Source of the DNA: Frankiales bacterium
Lineage (GTDB): Bacteria; Actinomycetota; Actinomycetes; Mycobacteriales; SCTD01
Direction of reading: 5' to 3'
Length of the DNA stretch: 38,872 nucleotides
Assembly (NCBI GenBank): GCA_025465465.1
Contig: JAODND010000011.1
Coordinates: forward strand, 1 to 38,872
The position numbers and the translations under genes are program-made. Below, piece after piece: positions 1 to 8,253 of the stretch (positions within the stretch are counted from its first letter, which is position 1; each line of letters begins with the position of its first letter). The notes below the pieces were generated by a model, which ran no database searches, was not told the origin of the DNA, and worked only from the letters and a program-made list of their open reading frames with translations.

Positions 1-2
1 GC

Positions 3-746
3 GTGAAGGCCGACCCCTTCGTCCAGCTGCGGCTGCTCGAGCTCCAGGTGCTCGACAGCACCTTGGACCGCTTGGCGCACAAGCGGAAGACGTTGCCGGC
101 GATCGCCGAGATCCAGAAGCGGGACGATCAGGTGGCGGCGCGCCAGGGCGACGTCGTGCTCGCCCAGACCACGGTCAGCGACCTGCAGCGCGAGCTTGAC
201 AAGGCCGAAGCCGACATCGAGCAGGTGCGCACCCGCAAGAGGCGCGACGAGGAGCGGCTTGCTTCCGGCGCGATCACGCAGCCCAAGCAGCTCGAGGAGA
301 TGCAGCACGAGGTCCAGACGCTGACCCGTCGCCAGTCCGACCTCGAGGATGCCGAGCTCGAGGTGATGGAGCGGATGGAGGAGGCCCAGCGGGCCCTCGA
401 CGTGCTGCTCGCCGAGCGGTCGGGCAATGACGACGCCCGGGCCGCGGCTGTCGAGGAGCGCGACCGGGAGTGGGCCGCGATCGACGCCGAGCTCGCCGCC
501 ATCTCCGACGATCGCGCCAAGGTGGCGCCCGAGATCCCGGCCGAGCTGCTGGCGCTGTACGACAAGATCCGCGCTGCCGAGGGCGGTATCGGCGCCGCCG
601 CCATCGAGCGCGGGCGCTGCGGCGGTTGCCACCTCGACCTCATGAACAACGAGAAGGCCGCGTTTCGCGATGCCCCGACCGACGAGGTGCTGCGGCACGA
701 GGAGTGCCGCCGCATCCTGGTCCGCACCCTCGAGTCAGGGCTGTAG
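3..746 (+). CDS. Coiled-coil zinc-ribbon protein (C4-type, Rv2229c-like)
   Basis: The 247-residue protein is a long alpha-helical coiled coil (about residues 10-180, rich in Glu, Arg, Leu and Ala) followed by a C4-type zinc ribbon. In the ribbon, GRCGGC (about 205-210) and a later Cys in HEECRR supply the likely metal ligands. This is the architecture of the actinobacterial family typified by Rv2229c, thought to bind nucleic acid; the exact role is unknown. The GTG at position 3 matches the usual family start (MKADPF.QLRLL), so the gene is probably complete although it begins at the window edge. Its TAG stop overlaps the GTG start of the RNase HI gene by one base, so the two are probably translated together, as in mycobacteria. 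Confidence 0.85.
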   Translation: MKADPFVQLRLLELQVLDSTLDRLAHKRKTLPAIAEIQKRDDQVAARQGDVVLAQTTVSDLQRELDKAEADIEQVRTRKRRDEERLASGAITQPKQLEEMQHEVQTLTRRQSDLEDAELEVMERMEEAQRALDVLLAERSGNDDARAAAVEERDREWAAIDAELAAISDDRAKVAPEIPAELLALYDKIRAAEGGIGAAAIERGRCGGCHLDLMNNEKAAFRDAPTDEVLRHEECRRILVRTLESGL

Positions 747-1885
747 TGCGGGTCGCCATCGAGGCGGACGGAGGGTCGCGGGGAAACCCGGGCCCCGCCG
801 GCTATGGCGCGGTGGTGATCTCCGAAGACGGCGAGGTGCTCGTCGAGCGGGCCGCCGGGATCGGCTCCGCGACCAACAACGTCGCCGAGTACTCCGGCCT
901 CATCGCCGGTCTGCAAGCCGCTCTCGAAGTCGGGGCGACACACGTCGACGTGCGGATGGACTCCAAGCTCGTCGTCGAGCAGGTGTCCGGTCGCTGGCAG
1001 GTGAAGAACGAGGGACTGCGACCGCTGGCGCGCGAGGCGACCCAGCTGCTCGGCCGCTTCGACTCCTTCACGGCCACCTGGATCCCGCGGGAGCGGAACA
1101 AGTACGCCGACCGGCTGGCCAACGAAGCGATGGATGCGGCTGCCCAAGGCCACATCTGGAAGCCCGGCGGCGACACGGGACCTGCAGACGCGGCCGACCG
1201 GTGGCTCGAGAAGAACGCGCCGAAGGCCAAGCTCGTCGGCTGGCAGGACATGGGCTCCAAGCCCACCACGACGCTGCTGCTGCGGCACGGCCAGACCCCG
1301 CTGTCGATCGAGAAGCGGTTCTCCGGCGTCGGCGACCCCTCGCTGACCGAGGTGGGCCTCGCCCAGGCCGCTGCTGCGGCCGAGCGACTGCGTGACAGCA
1401 CGGCGTCCGTGATCATCACCTCACCCCTGCGGAGGGCCCAGCAGACGGCCGCCGCGGTGGCATCGGTGCTCGGGGTCGATGTCGTCACCGAACCGGGGTT
1501 CCAGGAGACCGACTTCGGTGACTGGGACGGCTACACGTTCGGCGAGGTCCGCGAGAAGTGGCCGGTGGAGATGGACGCCTGGCTGTCCTCCACCGCCGTC
1601 GCGCCGCCGAACGGAGAGAGCTTCGACGCGACTGCCGTCCGCGTGCGCAAGGCCCGGGACAAGCTGCTGGCAGCCCACGGTGGCAAGACGGTCGTGATCG
1701 TCAGCCATGTCACGCCGATCAAGACGCTGCTCCGCATGGCGCTCGAGGCGCCCGCGACCTCGCTCTACCGGATGCACCTCGACCTCGCGTGCCTGTCCAA
1801 CATCCAGTGGTTCGCCGATGGGCCCGCAGTGGTCCGGTCGATGAACGAGACCCACTACCTCGCGGCGATCACGCCAGGGGAGTAG
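746..1885 (+). CDS. Bifunctional RNase HI / acid phosphatase (CobC-like) fusion
   Basis: The 379-residue fusion has an N-terminal RNase HI domain (about 1-135), which cuts RNA in RNA-DNA hybrids. Its acidic catalytic residues are visible in ADGGSRGNPG, NNVAEYSG, RMDSKL and YADRLANEA. A linker leads to a C-terminal histidine-phosphatase domain (about 170-375) with LLLRHGQT carrying the phospho-accepting His, DFGDWDG, and VSHVTPIK carrying the second His. Rv2228c of M. tuberculosis has the same fusion and a similar length (364 residues). There the phosphatase half resembles CobC (alpha-ribazole phosphatase). GTG 746 is chosen because it overlaps the previous stop and puts the first catalytic Asp at the usual distance from the N terminus. 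The 3' end overlaps the converging permease gene by 17 bases. Confidence 0.9.
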   Translation: MRVAIEADGGSRGNPGPAGYGAVVISEDGEVLVERAAGIGSATNNVAEYSGLIAGLQAALEVGATHVDVRMDSKLVVEQVSGRWQVKNEGLRPLAREATQLLGRFDSFTATWIPRERNKYADRLANEAMDAAAQGHIWKPGGDTGPADAADRWLEKNAPKAKLVGWQDMGSKPTTTLLLRHGQTPLSIEKRFSGVGDPSLTEVGLAQAAAAAERLRDSTASVIITSPLRRAQQTAAAVASVLGVDVVTEPGFQETDFGDWDGYTFGEVREKWPVEMDAWLSSTAVAPPNGESFDATAVRVRKARDKLLAAHGGKTVVIVSHVTPIKTLLRMALEAPATSLYRMHLDLACLSNIQWFADGPAVVRSMNETHYLAAITPGE

Positions 1886-2969
1886 TTGCCAGCAGGAGCA
1901 GCGGCACCAGCACGAAACCGCCTGCGGCATAACGAATCCAGCTGATCCGCACCCCTCGGGCACGGCACCGCTCGGCCCACAGCAACGTGGCCAGTGACGC
2001 CCACGGAGTGACGAGCGGGCCGAGGTTCACACCGAGCAGGACCGGGAGCAGCTGGTCGTGCGGTACGACGCGCTCGACGGCGAGGTATGCAGGCAGGTTG
2101 TTGACCACGTTCGCACCGGCCGCGGAGACGAAGGCCGTCCGCAGCGGTCCGCCGACTCCCTGTCGCAGGAGGTCATCGACACCCAGCGGTCCAGCCGCGC
2201 CGACGACCAGGAACAGCCCTGTCACGAGCAGCACCAGCCGCCACGGGACGAGACCGGGCCGGAGCGCAGACCGCTTGCGCCACAGGAAGAACGCGGCGGC
2301 GACGGCTGCGGCGATGCCCGCCGCGACGGCCGGGGTCGTCACCGTCAGGGCCGGTGCGAGCAACACGCAGGCGCCAGCGGTGCCGGCGAAGAGCACGCGG
2401 TCCTCGACAGGTGCGGCGGGTGCTCCGTCGTACCGCCCGCTGAGGGCCCGTCGCTGCCACAGCAGGAGCAGCCCGACTGTCACGGCGATCGCGACGACAG
2501 CGGGTACGGCGAGCCGGCTGACGTAGTCGGTGCTGCTCAGACCGAGTCGGCTGAGCGCGAGCAGGTTCGTCAGGTTGCTGACCGGCAGCAGCAGACTGGC
2601 CGTGTTGGCGAGCCAGACCGTCGCGAGCGCGAACGGCATCGGCTCGAGGTCGAGCTGCCGGGCGAGGGCGAGCACGACCGGCGTGACGAGGACTGCTGTG
2701 GTGTCGAGGCTCAGCAGGATCGTCGTCGCGCTGGCGAGCAGCACGACCAAGCCGAACAGCGCGAGGGTGCGACCTCGGGCCAGCCGCGCCGCTCCGGCAG
2801 CTGCCACGTCGAACACGCCCGCCTCGTCGGCCAGCTCGGCGAGGACCGTGATGGCGACGAGGAACAGCAGCACCGGCCCGGTCCGGTCGAGGACGTCGCC
2901 AGCGCCGCTGGGAGAGAGGAGGCCGGTCGCGACCGTCAGGGCGCCGAGCACGGCGGCTGCGAGCCACAC
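1869..2969 (-). CDS. ArsB/SLC13-like anion permease
   Basis: The 366-residue integral membrane protein has about ten hydrophobic segments arranged as two similar halves. The half-site motifs SLDTTAVLVTPVV and NTASLLLPVSNLTNLL in the first half, and GANVVNNLPAYLA in the second, are typical of the ArsB/NhaD/SLC13 ion-transporter superfamily. The family moves arsenite, citrate, sulfate or Na+/H+, and the substrate cannot be chosen from sequence. No arsR, arsC or other arsenic gene lies next to it, so arsenite efflux is unproven. The start is GTG. It diverges from the secreted Asp-box gene across about 58 bases, and its stop lies inside the end of the RNase HI gene. Confidence 0.8.
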   Translation of the reverse strand: MWLAAAVLGALTVATGLLSPSGAGDVLDRTGPVLLFLVAITVLAELADEAGVFDVAAAGAARLARGRTLALFGLVVLLASATTILLSLDTTAVLVTPVVLALARQLDLEPMPFALATVWLANTASLLLPVSNLTNLLALSRLGLSSTDYVSRLAVPAVVAIAVTVGLLLLWQRRALSGRYDGAPAAPVEDRVLFAGTAGACVLLAPALTVTTPAVAAGIAAAVAAAFFLWRKRSALRPGLVPWRLVLLVTGLFLVVGAAGPLGVDDLLRQGVGGPLRTAFVSAAGANVVNNLPAYLAVERVVPHDQLLPVLLGVNLGPLVTPWASLATLLWAERCRARGVRISWIRYAAGGFVLVPLLLLATTPLA

Positions 2970-3027
2970 GACGGTGATCTTGTCCCACCCCTGTGGCGAT
3001 CAACCCTCTGTGCCCTAGCGTCTCGCC

Positions 3028-4602
3028 ATGGACGGACGTCGGGTGGTGGTCGTCGCGCTGCTGGCTGTGGCCTTGGGTCCCCTCGCGGGGGCAGCGCCCG
3101 CGCGGCTGGCCTTCAGCGCGCCGCAGCGGCTGGCCGGGGCAGCAGGCGGCACCGAGCCGCAGCTCGCTGTCGCCTCCGACGGCACCCGCTATGCGATCAG
3201 CGGCGCCAACACGACCTCGAGCAGCTCCCCAAGCGCGATCAACGTGTTCCGGAGCAGTGCTTCCGGCGGCAGGTGGACCCCCACCGGTGGCACCCTGGCC
3301 GGAGTGCGGGTCGCCGGTCCCGACGTGGCCGTCGTTGCCTCCGGCAACCGCCTCATCGCGCTCGAGGAGGACAGCGCCGCTCTCAGCCTGGTCGTGAACT
3401 GGTCCGATGACGGGGGCCGTCACTGGACGGCTTCGACCGGCCTGCAGCAGCTCGCCGACCAGGACCGGCCCTGGCTCGCCGTCGGGCCGGGCAGCGTGGT
3501 CACGCTGCTGTTCCACAACGGCTTCTCCTCCAACGCGACGCACAACATGTACGTCGAGACGTCGCGGGACCGGGGTGCCTCCTTCGGTGCGCCGGTGCCG
3601 ATCACGCTGCCGGGCAGCGCGGCCTGGGCCGATCTGCAGTGCGCCGACTCAGGAGGTGCCTCAGCCCTGCTGCAGAACCGTCGCACCGGACGGCTGTATG
3701 CCGTGTGGGGCTCACGCCACGGGCCGGCCGGCGGGTGTGGCGTCAACCCTCCGACGCCCTTCACCCTCGTGCCCGCGACCCGGGTGTGGGTCGCGACGTC
3801 GGCGACCGGGGCACTCGGCACCTGGACGACGTCTCTCGCCGTCGATGACTCCGCCCACGGCAACGTCGTCGGCATGCAGCTGTCGCCCGCCGCACTCGAC
3901 TCGGCGGGCAACGTCTGGCTCGCATGGACGACCCCGCCTCACGGCTTCCCCGACGACTCCGGCGCCGGGATCTCGCTGTCGCACGCCGACCCGATGCTCC
4001 AGCACTGGTCGACGCCCCGCGCCGTCGTCACGCCTCACCAGCCCGGTGTGCTGCTCGCCCAGCTGGTCGCGGGCGACCCGGGTCGCGTCGGGCTGCTGTA
4101 TCTGACGGGCAGGACCGGCGGCGCCACGACCCGCTGGTATCCGAGGGCAGCCGTCGTGACGAACACCTCGGTGAGCACCATCGACCTGTCGAGCCTGCCG
4201 TCGTACCAGGGGACTGCGACGGCTCTCGAGGGAAGCGGCTGCGATCCCTCGACCTCGCCCGTCGGTGTCATCTCCAACAATCCCGTCACCTGCGTGCGCG
4301 CGGCGGACGTCATCGGCATCGCTGTCGACAAGAGCTGTCGGATGGTCGTGAGCTGGCCGACGCTGTCACCCGCCTCCAGCCCGGTGCTCGGCGCGAGCAG
4401 CGACGCGACCTGGGTGGCGACGCAGACCGGCGGTCCGCGCGTGTGCGCCGCGGCAGCCGCCCCGGCGAAGGTGGTCAGGCCTGTGGGTCAGGTGCGCTCG
4501 ACCGGTCGTGGGCTGGCCAGCACCGGACTCGACCCCTGGCTGGGACTTCTCGGCCTCGGGCTGCTCGTCGTCGCCGTTCGCACGGTCGTGGGCCTACGCT
4601 GA
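3028..4602 (+). CDS. Secreted Asp-box (sialidase/BNR-like) protein with LASTG sorting tail
   Basis: The 524-residue exported protein has an N-terminal signal peptide (about 1-23, ending near AGA-APA). The body carries Asp-box motifs of the S-x-D-x-G-x-x-W/F type (SDDGGRHW near 130, SRDRGASF near 180) and repeated W-rich strands, which suggests a sialidase-like beta-propeller. No complete sialidase active site (FRIP motif and Arg triad) is visible, so enzymatic activity is doubtful. The C terminus has LASTG, a hydrophobic span and a final Arg. This is the layout of a class E sortase substrate (LAxTG), so the protein is probably attached to the cell wall. No sortase gene is in the window. The ATG is preceded by only a weak ribosome-binding site. 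rnpB begins seven bases after the stop. Confidence 0.7.
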   Translation: MDGRRVVVVALLAVALGPLAGAAPARLAFSAPQRLAGAAGGTEPQLAVASDGTRYAISGANTTSSSSPSAINVFRSSASGGRWTPTGGTLAGVRVAGPDVAVVASGNRLIALEEDSAALSLVVNWSDDGGRHWTASTGLQQLADQDRPWLAVGPGSVVTLLFHNGFSSNATHNMYVETSRDRGASFGAPVPITLPGSAAWADLQCADSGGASALLQNRRTGRLYAVWGSRHGPAGGCGVNPPTPFTLVPATRVWVATSATGALGTWTTSLAVDDSAHGNVVGMQLSPAALDSAGNVWLAWTTPPHGFPDDSGAGISLSHADPMLQHWSTPRAVVTPHQPGVLLAQLVAGDPGRVGLLYLTGRTGGATTRWYPRAAVVTNTSVSTIDLSSLPSYQGTATALEGSGCDPSTSPVGVISNNPVTCVRAADVIGIAVDKSCRMVVSWPTLSPASSPVLGASSDATWVATQTGGPRVCAAAAAPAKVVRPVGQVRSTGRGLASTGLDPWLGLLGLGLLVVAVRTVVGLR

Positions 4603-4608
4603 GTGGCA

Positions 4609-4988
4609 CGAGTCGGCCGGACGGTCGCGGCAGCCTCCAGCTGTCGAGGAAAGTCCGGGCTCCACAGGGCGAGGTGGTCGCTAACAGCGACCCGGGGTGA
4701 CCCGCGGGAAAGTGCCACAGAAAACAGACCGCCACTCCTTCGGGAGCGGTAAGGGTGAAACGGTGCGGCAAGAGCGCACCAGCGCCCGGGGTGACCCGGG
4801 CGGCTCGGCAAACCCCACCTGGAGCAAGGTCAAGAAGGTCCCCTCCGGGGGACCGGCGGAAGCGTTTGAGGGCGGCCCGCCCGAGCTTTCGGGTAGACCG
4901 CACGAGGCCGTTGGCAACAGCGGTCCCAGATGGATGACCGTCAGGTGGTTCGCCACCTACAGAACCCGGCTTACAGGCCGACTCGTTC
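4609..4988 (+). ncRNA. rnpB: RNase P RNA (type A)
   Basis: This is the catalytic RNA of RNase P, which matures tRNA 5' ends. The terminal helix P1 forms between CGAGTCGGCC at 4609 and GGCCGACTCG at 4977-4986. The universally conserved blocks are present: GAGGAAAGTCCGGGCTC near 4646, ACAGAAAACAGACCGC near 4718, GGTAAGGGTGAAACGGTG near 4748, AGATGGATGACCG near 4929 and ACAGAACCCGGCTTA near 4959. Ends are set from the P1 pairing and are accurate to a few bases. The gene follows the upstream CDS by seven bases, so its promoter probably lies inside that CDS. Confidence 0.96.
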
Positions 4989-4991
4989 CAC

Positions 4992-5021
4992 CCGCTGCCC
5001 GGGCTCACGCTCGGGCAGCGG
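4992..5021 (+). terminator. Hairpin terminator of rnpB
   Basis: A perfect 10-bp stem (CCGCTGCCCG / CGGGCAGCGG) with a 10-base loop starts four bases after the mature RNase P RNA end. It is followed by TGTCT rather than a long U-run, which is common for terminators in high-GC actinobacteria. Confidence 0.75.
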
Positions 5022-5065
5022 TGTCTCCGCAGGTCACCCGGCACCTTGAAGGTGGACCTGACGGG

Positions 5066-5365
5066 CTAGTTGTTCGCGGGCGGCGTCACGCGACCGACCA
5101 GGTGGTGAGGACGCAGCTTGTGCGCGGCACCGAGGTCGGGGTGGTGCGTGCGGCAGACGGTGTGCTGGACCCCGTCCCGGTCGACGGCGGTGTGGGTGCC
5201 GATGCGCAGGCATCGGTGCACGTGACAGTTGTGCTTGCGGTAGAAGACCGCGACGGCAGCGAAGATGGTGATGTTCCCGAACATCCCGGACCACCACAGG
5301 TACCAGCGGCCGGCGCCGTTCGTGACGCCGAGGAACGTCAGGAAGTCGTTGATGAGTCTTGTCAT
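5066..5365 (-). CDS. Small membrane protein with one transmembrane segment
   Basis: The 99-residue protein starts MTRLINDFLTFLGVTNGAG, followed by one hydrophobic segment (about 24-44, WYLWWSGMFGNITIFAAVAVFY). The cytoplasmic tail is rich in His and Cys (HNCHVHRC, CRTHHPD). Short proteins of this pattern (a WxxxSG-type membrane segment followed by a His-rich tail) occur in actinobacteria and some actinophages, and their function is unknown to me. The ATG at 5365 is chosen over in-frame starts further upstream because it places the membrane segment normally and the upstream residues look like non-coding translation. It converges on rnpB. The His/Cys tail could bind metal, but this is only a guess. 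Confidence 0.65.
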   Translation of the reverse strand: MTRLINDFLTFLGVTNGAGRWYLWWSGMFGNITIFAAVAVFYRKHNCHVHRCLRIGTHTAVDRDGVQHTVCRTHHPDLGAAHKLRPHHLVGRVTPPANN

Positions 5366-5442
5366 CGACGCACCGTAGCCAGGAACGGTTGTCCTGAGGG
5401 TGACTGAACCTGGCCTTTCGGGCGGGCAAGGCTCAGTCGACG

Positions 5443-5469
5443 ACATCCAGGAGGCGGGCACGCGCGAAC
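5443..5469 (+). promoter_or_regulatory. Putative SigK-type promoter for the lipid-modification operon
   Basis: ACATCC (5443-5448), a 15-base spacer, then GCGAAC followed by G (5464-5470). The same arrangement, CCATCC-N15-GCGAAC-G, lies immediately before sigK in this window. Mycobacterial SigK promoters are reported as CCATCC, 16-17 bases, CCGAAT, so both hexamers resemble that consensus. It lies about 70 bases before the hydrolase start at 5537. The assignment is by motif and context only. Confidence 0.6.
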
Positions 5470-5497
5470 GCCCGTCAAAGGGCTCCTCGACGGGCGT
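5468..5497. repeat. Perfect 9-bp inverted repeat at the operon promoter
   Basis: ACGCCCGTC (5468-5476) pairs with GACGGGCGT (5489-5497) across 12 bases. It begins inside the -10-like element of the putative SigK promoter and covers the expected transcription start. It could be an operator or the first hairpin of the transcript. No U-run follows, so a terminator is less likely. Confidence 0.5.
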
Positions 5498-5536
5498 GTG
5501 GACCCAACCCGCTGTCGGAAGGTCCGGTCAGAGCGC

Positions 5537-6292
5537 ATGTCACAGGATCGAAGAGTGCTCGGCCGCGGCGCACACGTCCTCGTGACGGGCACCGCCACGG
5601 CTGCCGCAGGTTTCGGCGCTGACGTCTTTGAGGCCCGAGGGACAACCCGCGCCGTCATCCTCGTGCTGCACGGAGGCAAGGCCGACAGCTACGAGCGCTC
5701 GGAGCCCAGCCACCTGTCCAGCCGTCGTCTCAACCCGTTCGTCCGGGTCCTGCACCGCCAAGGGTCGGGAAAGGGCATCGCTGTCTGGAAGGTTCGATAT
5801 CGGGTCCGTGGCTGGAATGGCCGCGAGCGCTCGCCGACCCAGGATGCTCAGTGGGCGCTGGATGAGATCGGCCGGCGTCACCCGGGGGCCCCTGTCGTCA
5901 TCGTCGCTCACTCGATGGGCGGCCGCGCCGCCGTCCATGTGCTCGGCGATCCGACCGTGGTGGGCGCTGTGCTGCTGTGTCCGTGGCTGCCGCACGAGCC
6001 GGTCGACGGTGCCCTCGGCAAGAAGATCTTGGTCGCTCACGGCGTCGTCGACCGCTGGACAAGCCCGCGAGAGACGCGAGCGTGGGCTGACGCCGCACGT
6101 CCGCTCGCAAGCCGGGTGACCTATGTCGGGGTTCGTCGAACGGGTCACTTCATGCTCCGACGCGCCGGGCTGTGGACGGACCTTGCTGTGGGTCCGGCGC
6201 TGAGCTGGCTGGGCGCAAACCCATCCGTCGGGCGCACTGCGACGAAGGTCCTGGCAGAGGCGGCCGCCGGCGCGCCCAACCTGACCGTCTGA
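5537..6292 (+). CDS. Alpha/beta-hydrolase, first gene of the SigK-linked lipid operon
   Basis: The 251-residue alpha/beta-hydrolase has an oxyanion-side motif VLHGGKADS near 47, the nucleophile elbow AHSMGG (Ser about 130), an Asp in VVDRW (about 173) and a His in RRTGHFM (about 204), so the catalytic triad looks complete. The natural substrate is unknown, and an acyl ester or lipid is a reasonable guess from the neighbours. ATG 5537 (MSQDRRVLGRG) is preferred to an in-frame ATG at 5498, which falls next to the inverted repeat. It is followed after nine bases by the FAD-enzyme gene, so it probably heads a six-gene forward operon ending at 11526. Most of the M. tuberculosis counterpart operon is present here, but that locus lacks this gene as I recall it. 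Confidence 0.75.
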   Translation: MSQDRRVLGRGAHVLVTGTATAAAGFGADVFEARGTTRAVILVLHGGKADSYERSEPSHLSSRRLNPFVRVLHRQGSGKGIAVWKVRYRVRGWNGRERSPTQDAQWALDEIGRRHPGAPVVIVAHSMGGRAAVHVLGDPTVVGAVLLCPWLPHEPVDGALGKKILVAHGVVDRWTSPRETRAWADAARPLASRVTYVGVRRTGHFMLRRAGLWTDLAVGPALSWLGANPSVGRTATKVLAEAAAGAPNLTV

Positions 6293-6301
6293 GAGGCCTG
6301 A

Positions 6302-7564
6302 GTGCTCACACCCCCGCGGCGCGTCGCGGTCATCGGCGCGGGTGTGTCTGGTCTGACCGCCGCATACGTGCTCGAGCGCGCCGGGACGCAGGTCACCTTG
6401 TTCGAGAAGGATGACCGGCTGGGCGGGCACGCAGACACGCACGAAGTGCTGGACGGGCCGGGCCGTACGCAGCGGGTCGACACCGGCTTCATCGTGCACA
6501 ACGAACGGACCTATCCGGTCCTGTTGCGCCTGTTCGCCGAGTTGGGCGTCGAAACGCAGGAATCCGACATGAGCATGTCCGTCCGCTGCGACGGGTGCGG
6601 TCTGGAGTACGCGGGCGCCAAGGGCCTCACGGGGCTGTTCGCAGTCAGGCAGTCGACGAGCCCCCGCTACCTGCGGATGCTGGCCGAGATCGGGCGCTTC
6701 CACCGTCGGGCCCGCGGTCTGCTTGCCGGCGCAGCGAGCGACCAGACGCTGGATGCCTTCCTCGACGAGCACCGGTTCTCGAGGTACTTCCGCAGCCATT
6801 TCATGACCCCCGTGGTGTCGTGCGTGTGGTCGTGCCCGCCTGAGACCGCGGGGCGATATCCGGCCCGCTACCTGTTCGCGTTTCTTGCCCACCACGGCAT
6901 GCTGGCTGTCACCGGGTCACCGCAATGGCGCACCGTCGTGGGCGGTTCCCAGTCCTACGTCGACCTGCTTGCCAAGGAGATCACCGCGGCCTGCACGTCC
7001 TCTCCGGTCAGCAGGTTGCGCCGCACCGCGGACCGTGTCGAGGTCCTCGTCGATGGCGAGACACTCAGCTACGACGCTGCGGTGGTAGCGACCCACCCAC
7101 ATCAGGCACTGGCGCTGCTCGAGGATCCGACCGCGGCGCAGCGGGACGTGCTCAGCGCGATCAGCTACACGGTGAACCCGACGGTGCTGCACACCGACCG
7201 GTCACTGCTGCCGCGCAGCACGCGGGCGCAGGCGTCGTGGAACTACGTGATGGACAGGTGCGCGAGTGACGCGTCGACGGTGCTGGTCTCCTACGACATG
7301 AACCGGTTGCAGCGCCTCGACGCCGACGAGACGTTCGTCGTCACGCTCAACGGCATCGATCGGGTCGACCCGGCGACGGTGGTCGCCACGATGGACTACG
7401 AGCACCCCGCCTACACGCCGGCCTCGGTCGCCGCGCAGCGACGACTGCCGGAGCTCAGCGACGATCGGGTCGCGTTTGCCGGCGCCTACCACGGATGGGG
7501 CTTCCACGAGGACGGCGCCCGCTCCGGTGTCGAGGCCGCCCAGGCTCTCGGGGCGTCCTGGTGA
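6302..7564 (+). CDS. FAD-dependent amine-oxidase-like protein (Rv0449c-like)
   Basis: The 420-residue flavoprotein has an N-terminal Rossmann dinucleotide-binding motif VAVIGAGVSGLTAAYVL (about 7-23), an Arg/Gly-rich follow-on (DDRLGGHADT) and a C-terminal FAD-contacting segment FAGAYHGWGFHEDGARSG. This is the NAD(P)/FAD amine-oxidase-like family that accompanies DUF1365 and cyclopropane-synthase genes in mycobacteria (Rv0449c) and many proteobacteria. There it is linked to modification of unsaturated membrane fatty acids, although the exact reaction here is not known. The GTG start at 6302 follows a GAGAGG ribosome-binding site. Its TGA overlaps the next start (GTGA), showing translational coupling with the DUF1365 gene. 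Confidence 0.85.
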   Translation: MLTPPRRVAVIGAGVSGLTAAYVLERAGTQVTLFEKDDRLGGHADTHEVLDGPGRTQRVDTGFIVHNERTYPVLLRLFAELGVETQESDMSMSVRCDGCGLEYAGAKGLTGLFAVRQSTSPRYLRMLAEIGRFHRRARGLLAGAASDQTLDAFLDEHRFSRYFRSHFMTPVVSCVWSCPPETAGRYPARYLFAFLAHHGMLAVTGSPQWRTVVGGSQSYVDLLAKEITAACTSSPVSRLRRTADRVEVLVDGETLSYDAAVVATHPHQALALLEDPTAAQRDVLSAISYTVNPTVLHTDRSLLPRSTRAQASWNYVMDRCASDASTVLVSYDMNRLQRLDADETFVVTLNGIDRVDPATVVATMDYEHPAYTPASVAAQRRLPELSDDRVAFAGAYHGWGFHEDGARSGVEAAQALGASW

Positions 7565-8253
7565 CGGTCCTCTACGAGACCAGGATCCGTCATCTGCGGC
7601 AGTCCCCGCTCAAGCATGCCTTCAGCTACAAGAGCTACTGGTGGTGTGTCGACCTCGACGAGCTGCCGTCCTACGGGCCGCTGGCCCGGTTCCGCGCAGC
7701 CGATCACGTCGGGGATTCGGATTCGATCAGGGCAAACATCGACGCGCTGCTCAGCGAGGACAGCCTGGCCTGCGACAAGGTGCTCATGCTGACCAACGCG
7801 CGAGTGTTCGGCCACGTGTTCAACCCGCTGTCCCTGCACTACTGCCTCACCGCGGACGGCACCGTCGTTGCCGTCGTCGCGGAGGTTCACAACACCTACC
7901 ACGGTCGACACGCCTACGTCCTGAAGACCGATTCAGGCGGTCGCGCCACGACCGACAAGCAGTTCTACGTGTCACCGTTCCATGCGGTCGACGGGACCTA
8001 CAACCTGCGGCTGCCGCTTCCGTCCGCTGAGTTGCACGTCGACCTCACCTACCACCGGCCGGGTGCCAGGCCGTTCGTGGCGACGGTCCGCGGCAGGCGC
8101 CTGCCGGCCACCCGCGGCAACGTGCTGCGGGCTGCTCTCAGACACCCGTTGGTGACGCGCGCAGTCACCGTTCGCATCCGGCTGCAGGGCATCAGGCTCT
8201 GGCTTCGCCGACTGCCCGTCCAGCCCCGACCTGTCAAGGAGACGCACGCATGA
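7561..8253 (+). CDS. DUF1365 protein (Rv0448c-like)
   Basis: The 230-residue protein belongs to DUF1365, shown by the N-terminal SPLKHAFSYKSYWWCVDLDELP, the central GHVFNPLSLHYC and VHNTYHGRHAY, and KQFYVSPFH. Its biochemical function is not established. The family almost always lies beside an FAD amine oxidase and a cyclopropane-fatty-acid-type methyltransferase and is thought to act with them on membrane lipids. The GTG start overlaps the stop of the upstream gene by four bases, and its TGA overlaps the next ATG by four bases. The three genes are therefore tightly coupled. Confidence 0.88.
   Translation: MTVLYETRIRHLRQSPLKHAFSYKSYWWCVDLDELPSYGPLARFRAADHVGDSDSIRANIDALLSEDSLACDKVLMLTNARVFGHVFNPLSLHYCLTADGTVVAVVAEVHNTYHGRHAYVLKTDSGGRATTDKQFYVSPFHAVDGTYNLRLPLPSAELHVDLTYHRPGARPFVATVRGRRLPATRGNVLRAALRHPLVTRAVTVRIRLQGIRLWLRRLPVQPRPVKETHA

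Noticed and set aside
128..1288. Reverse frame of 386 codons across the zinc-ribbon and RNase HI genes
   Set aside because: Second half is a Ser/Arg-rich pseudo-translation, and both forward genes are strongly supported.
4697..5407. Forward and reverse open frames through the RNase P RNA gene
   Set aside because: All conserved RNase P RNA blocks and the P1 helix are present, so the region is an RNA gene.
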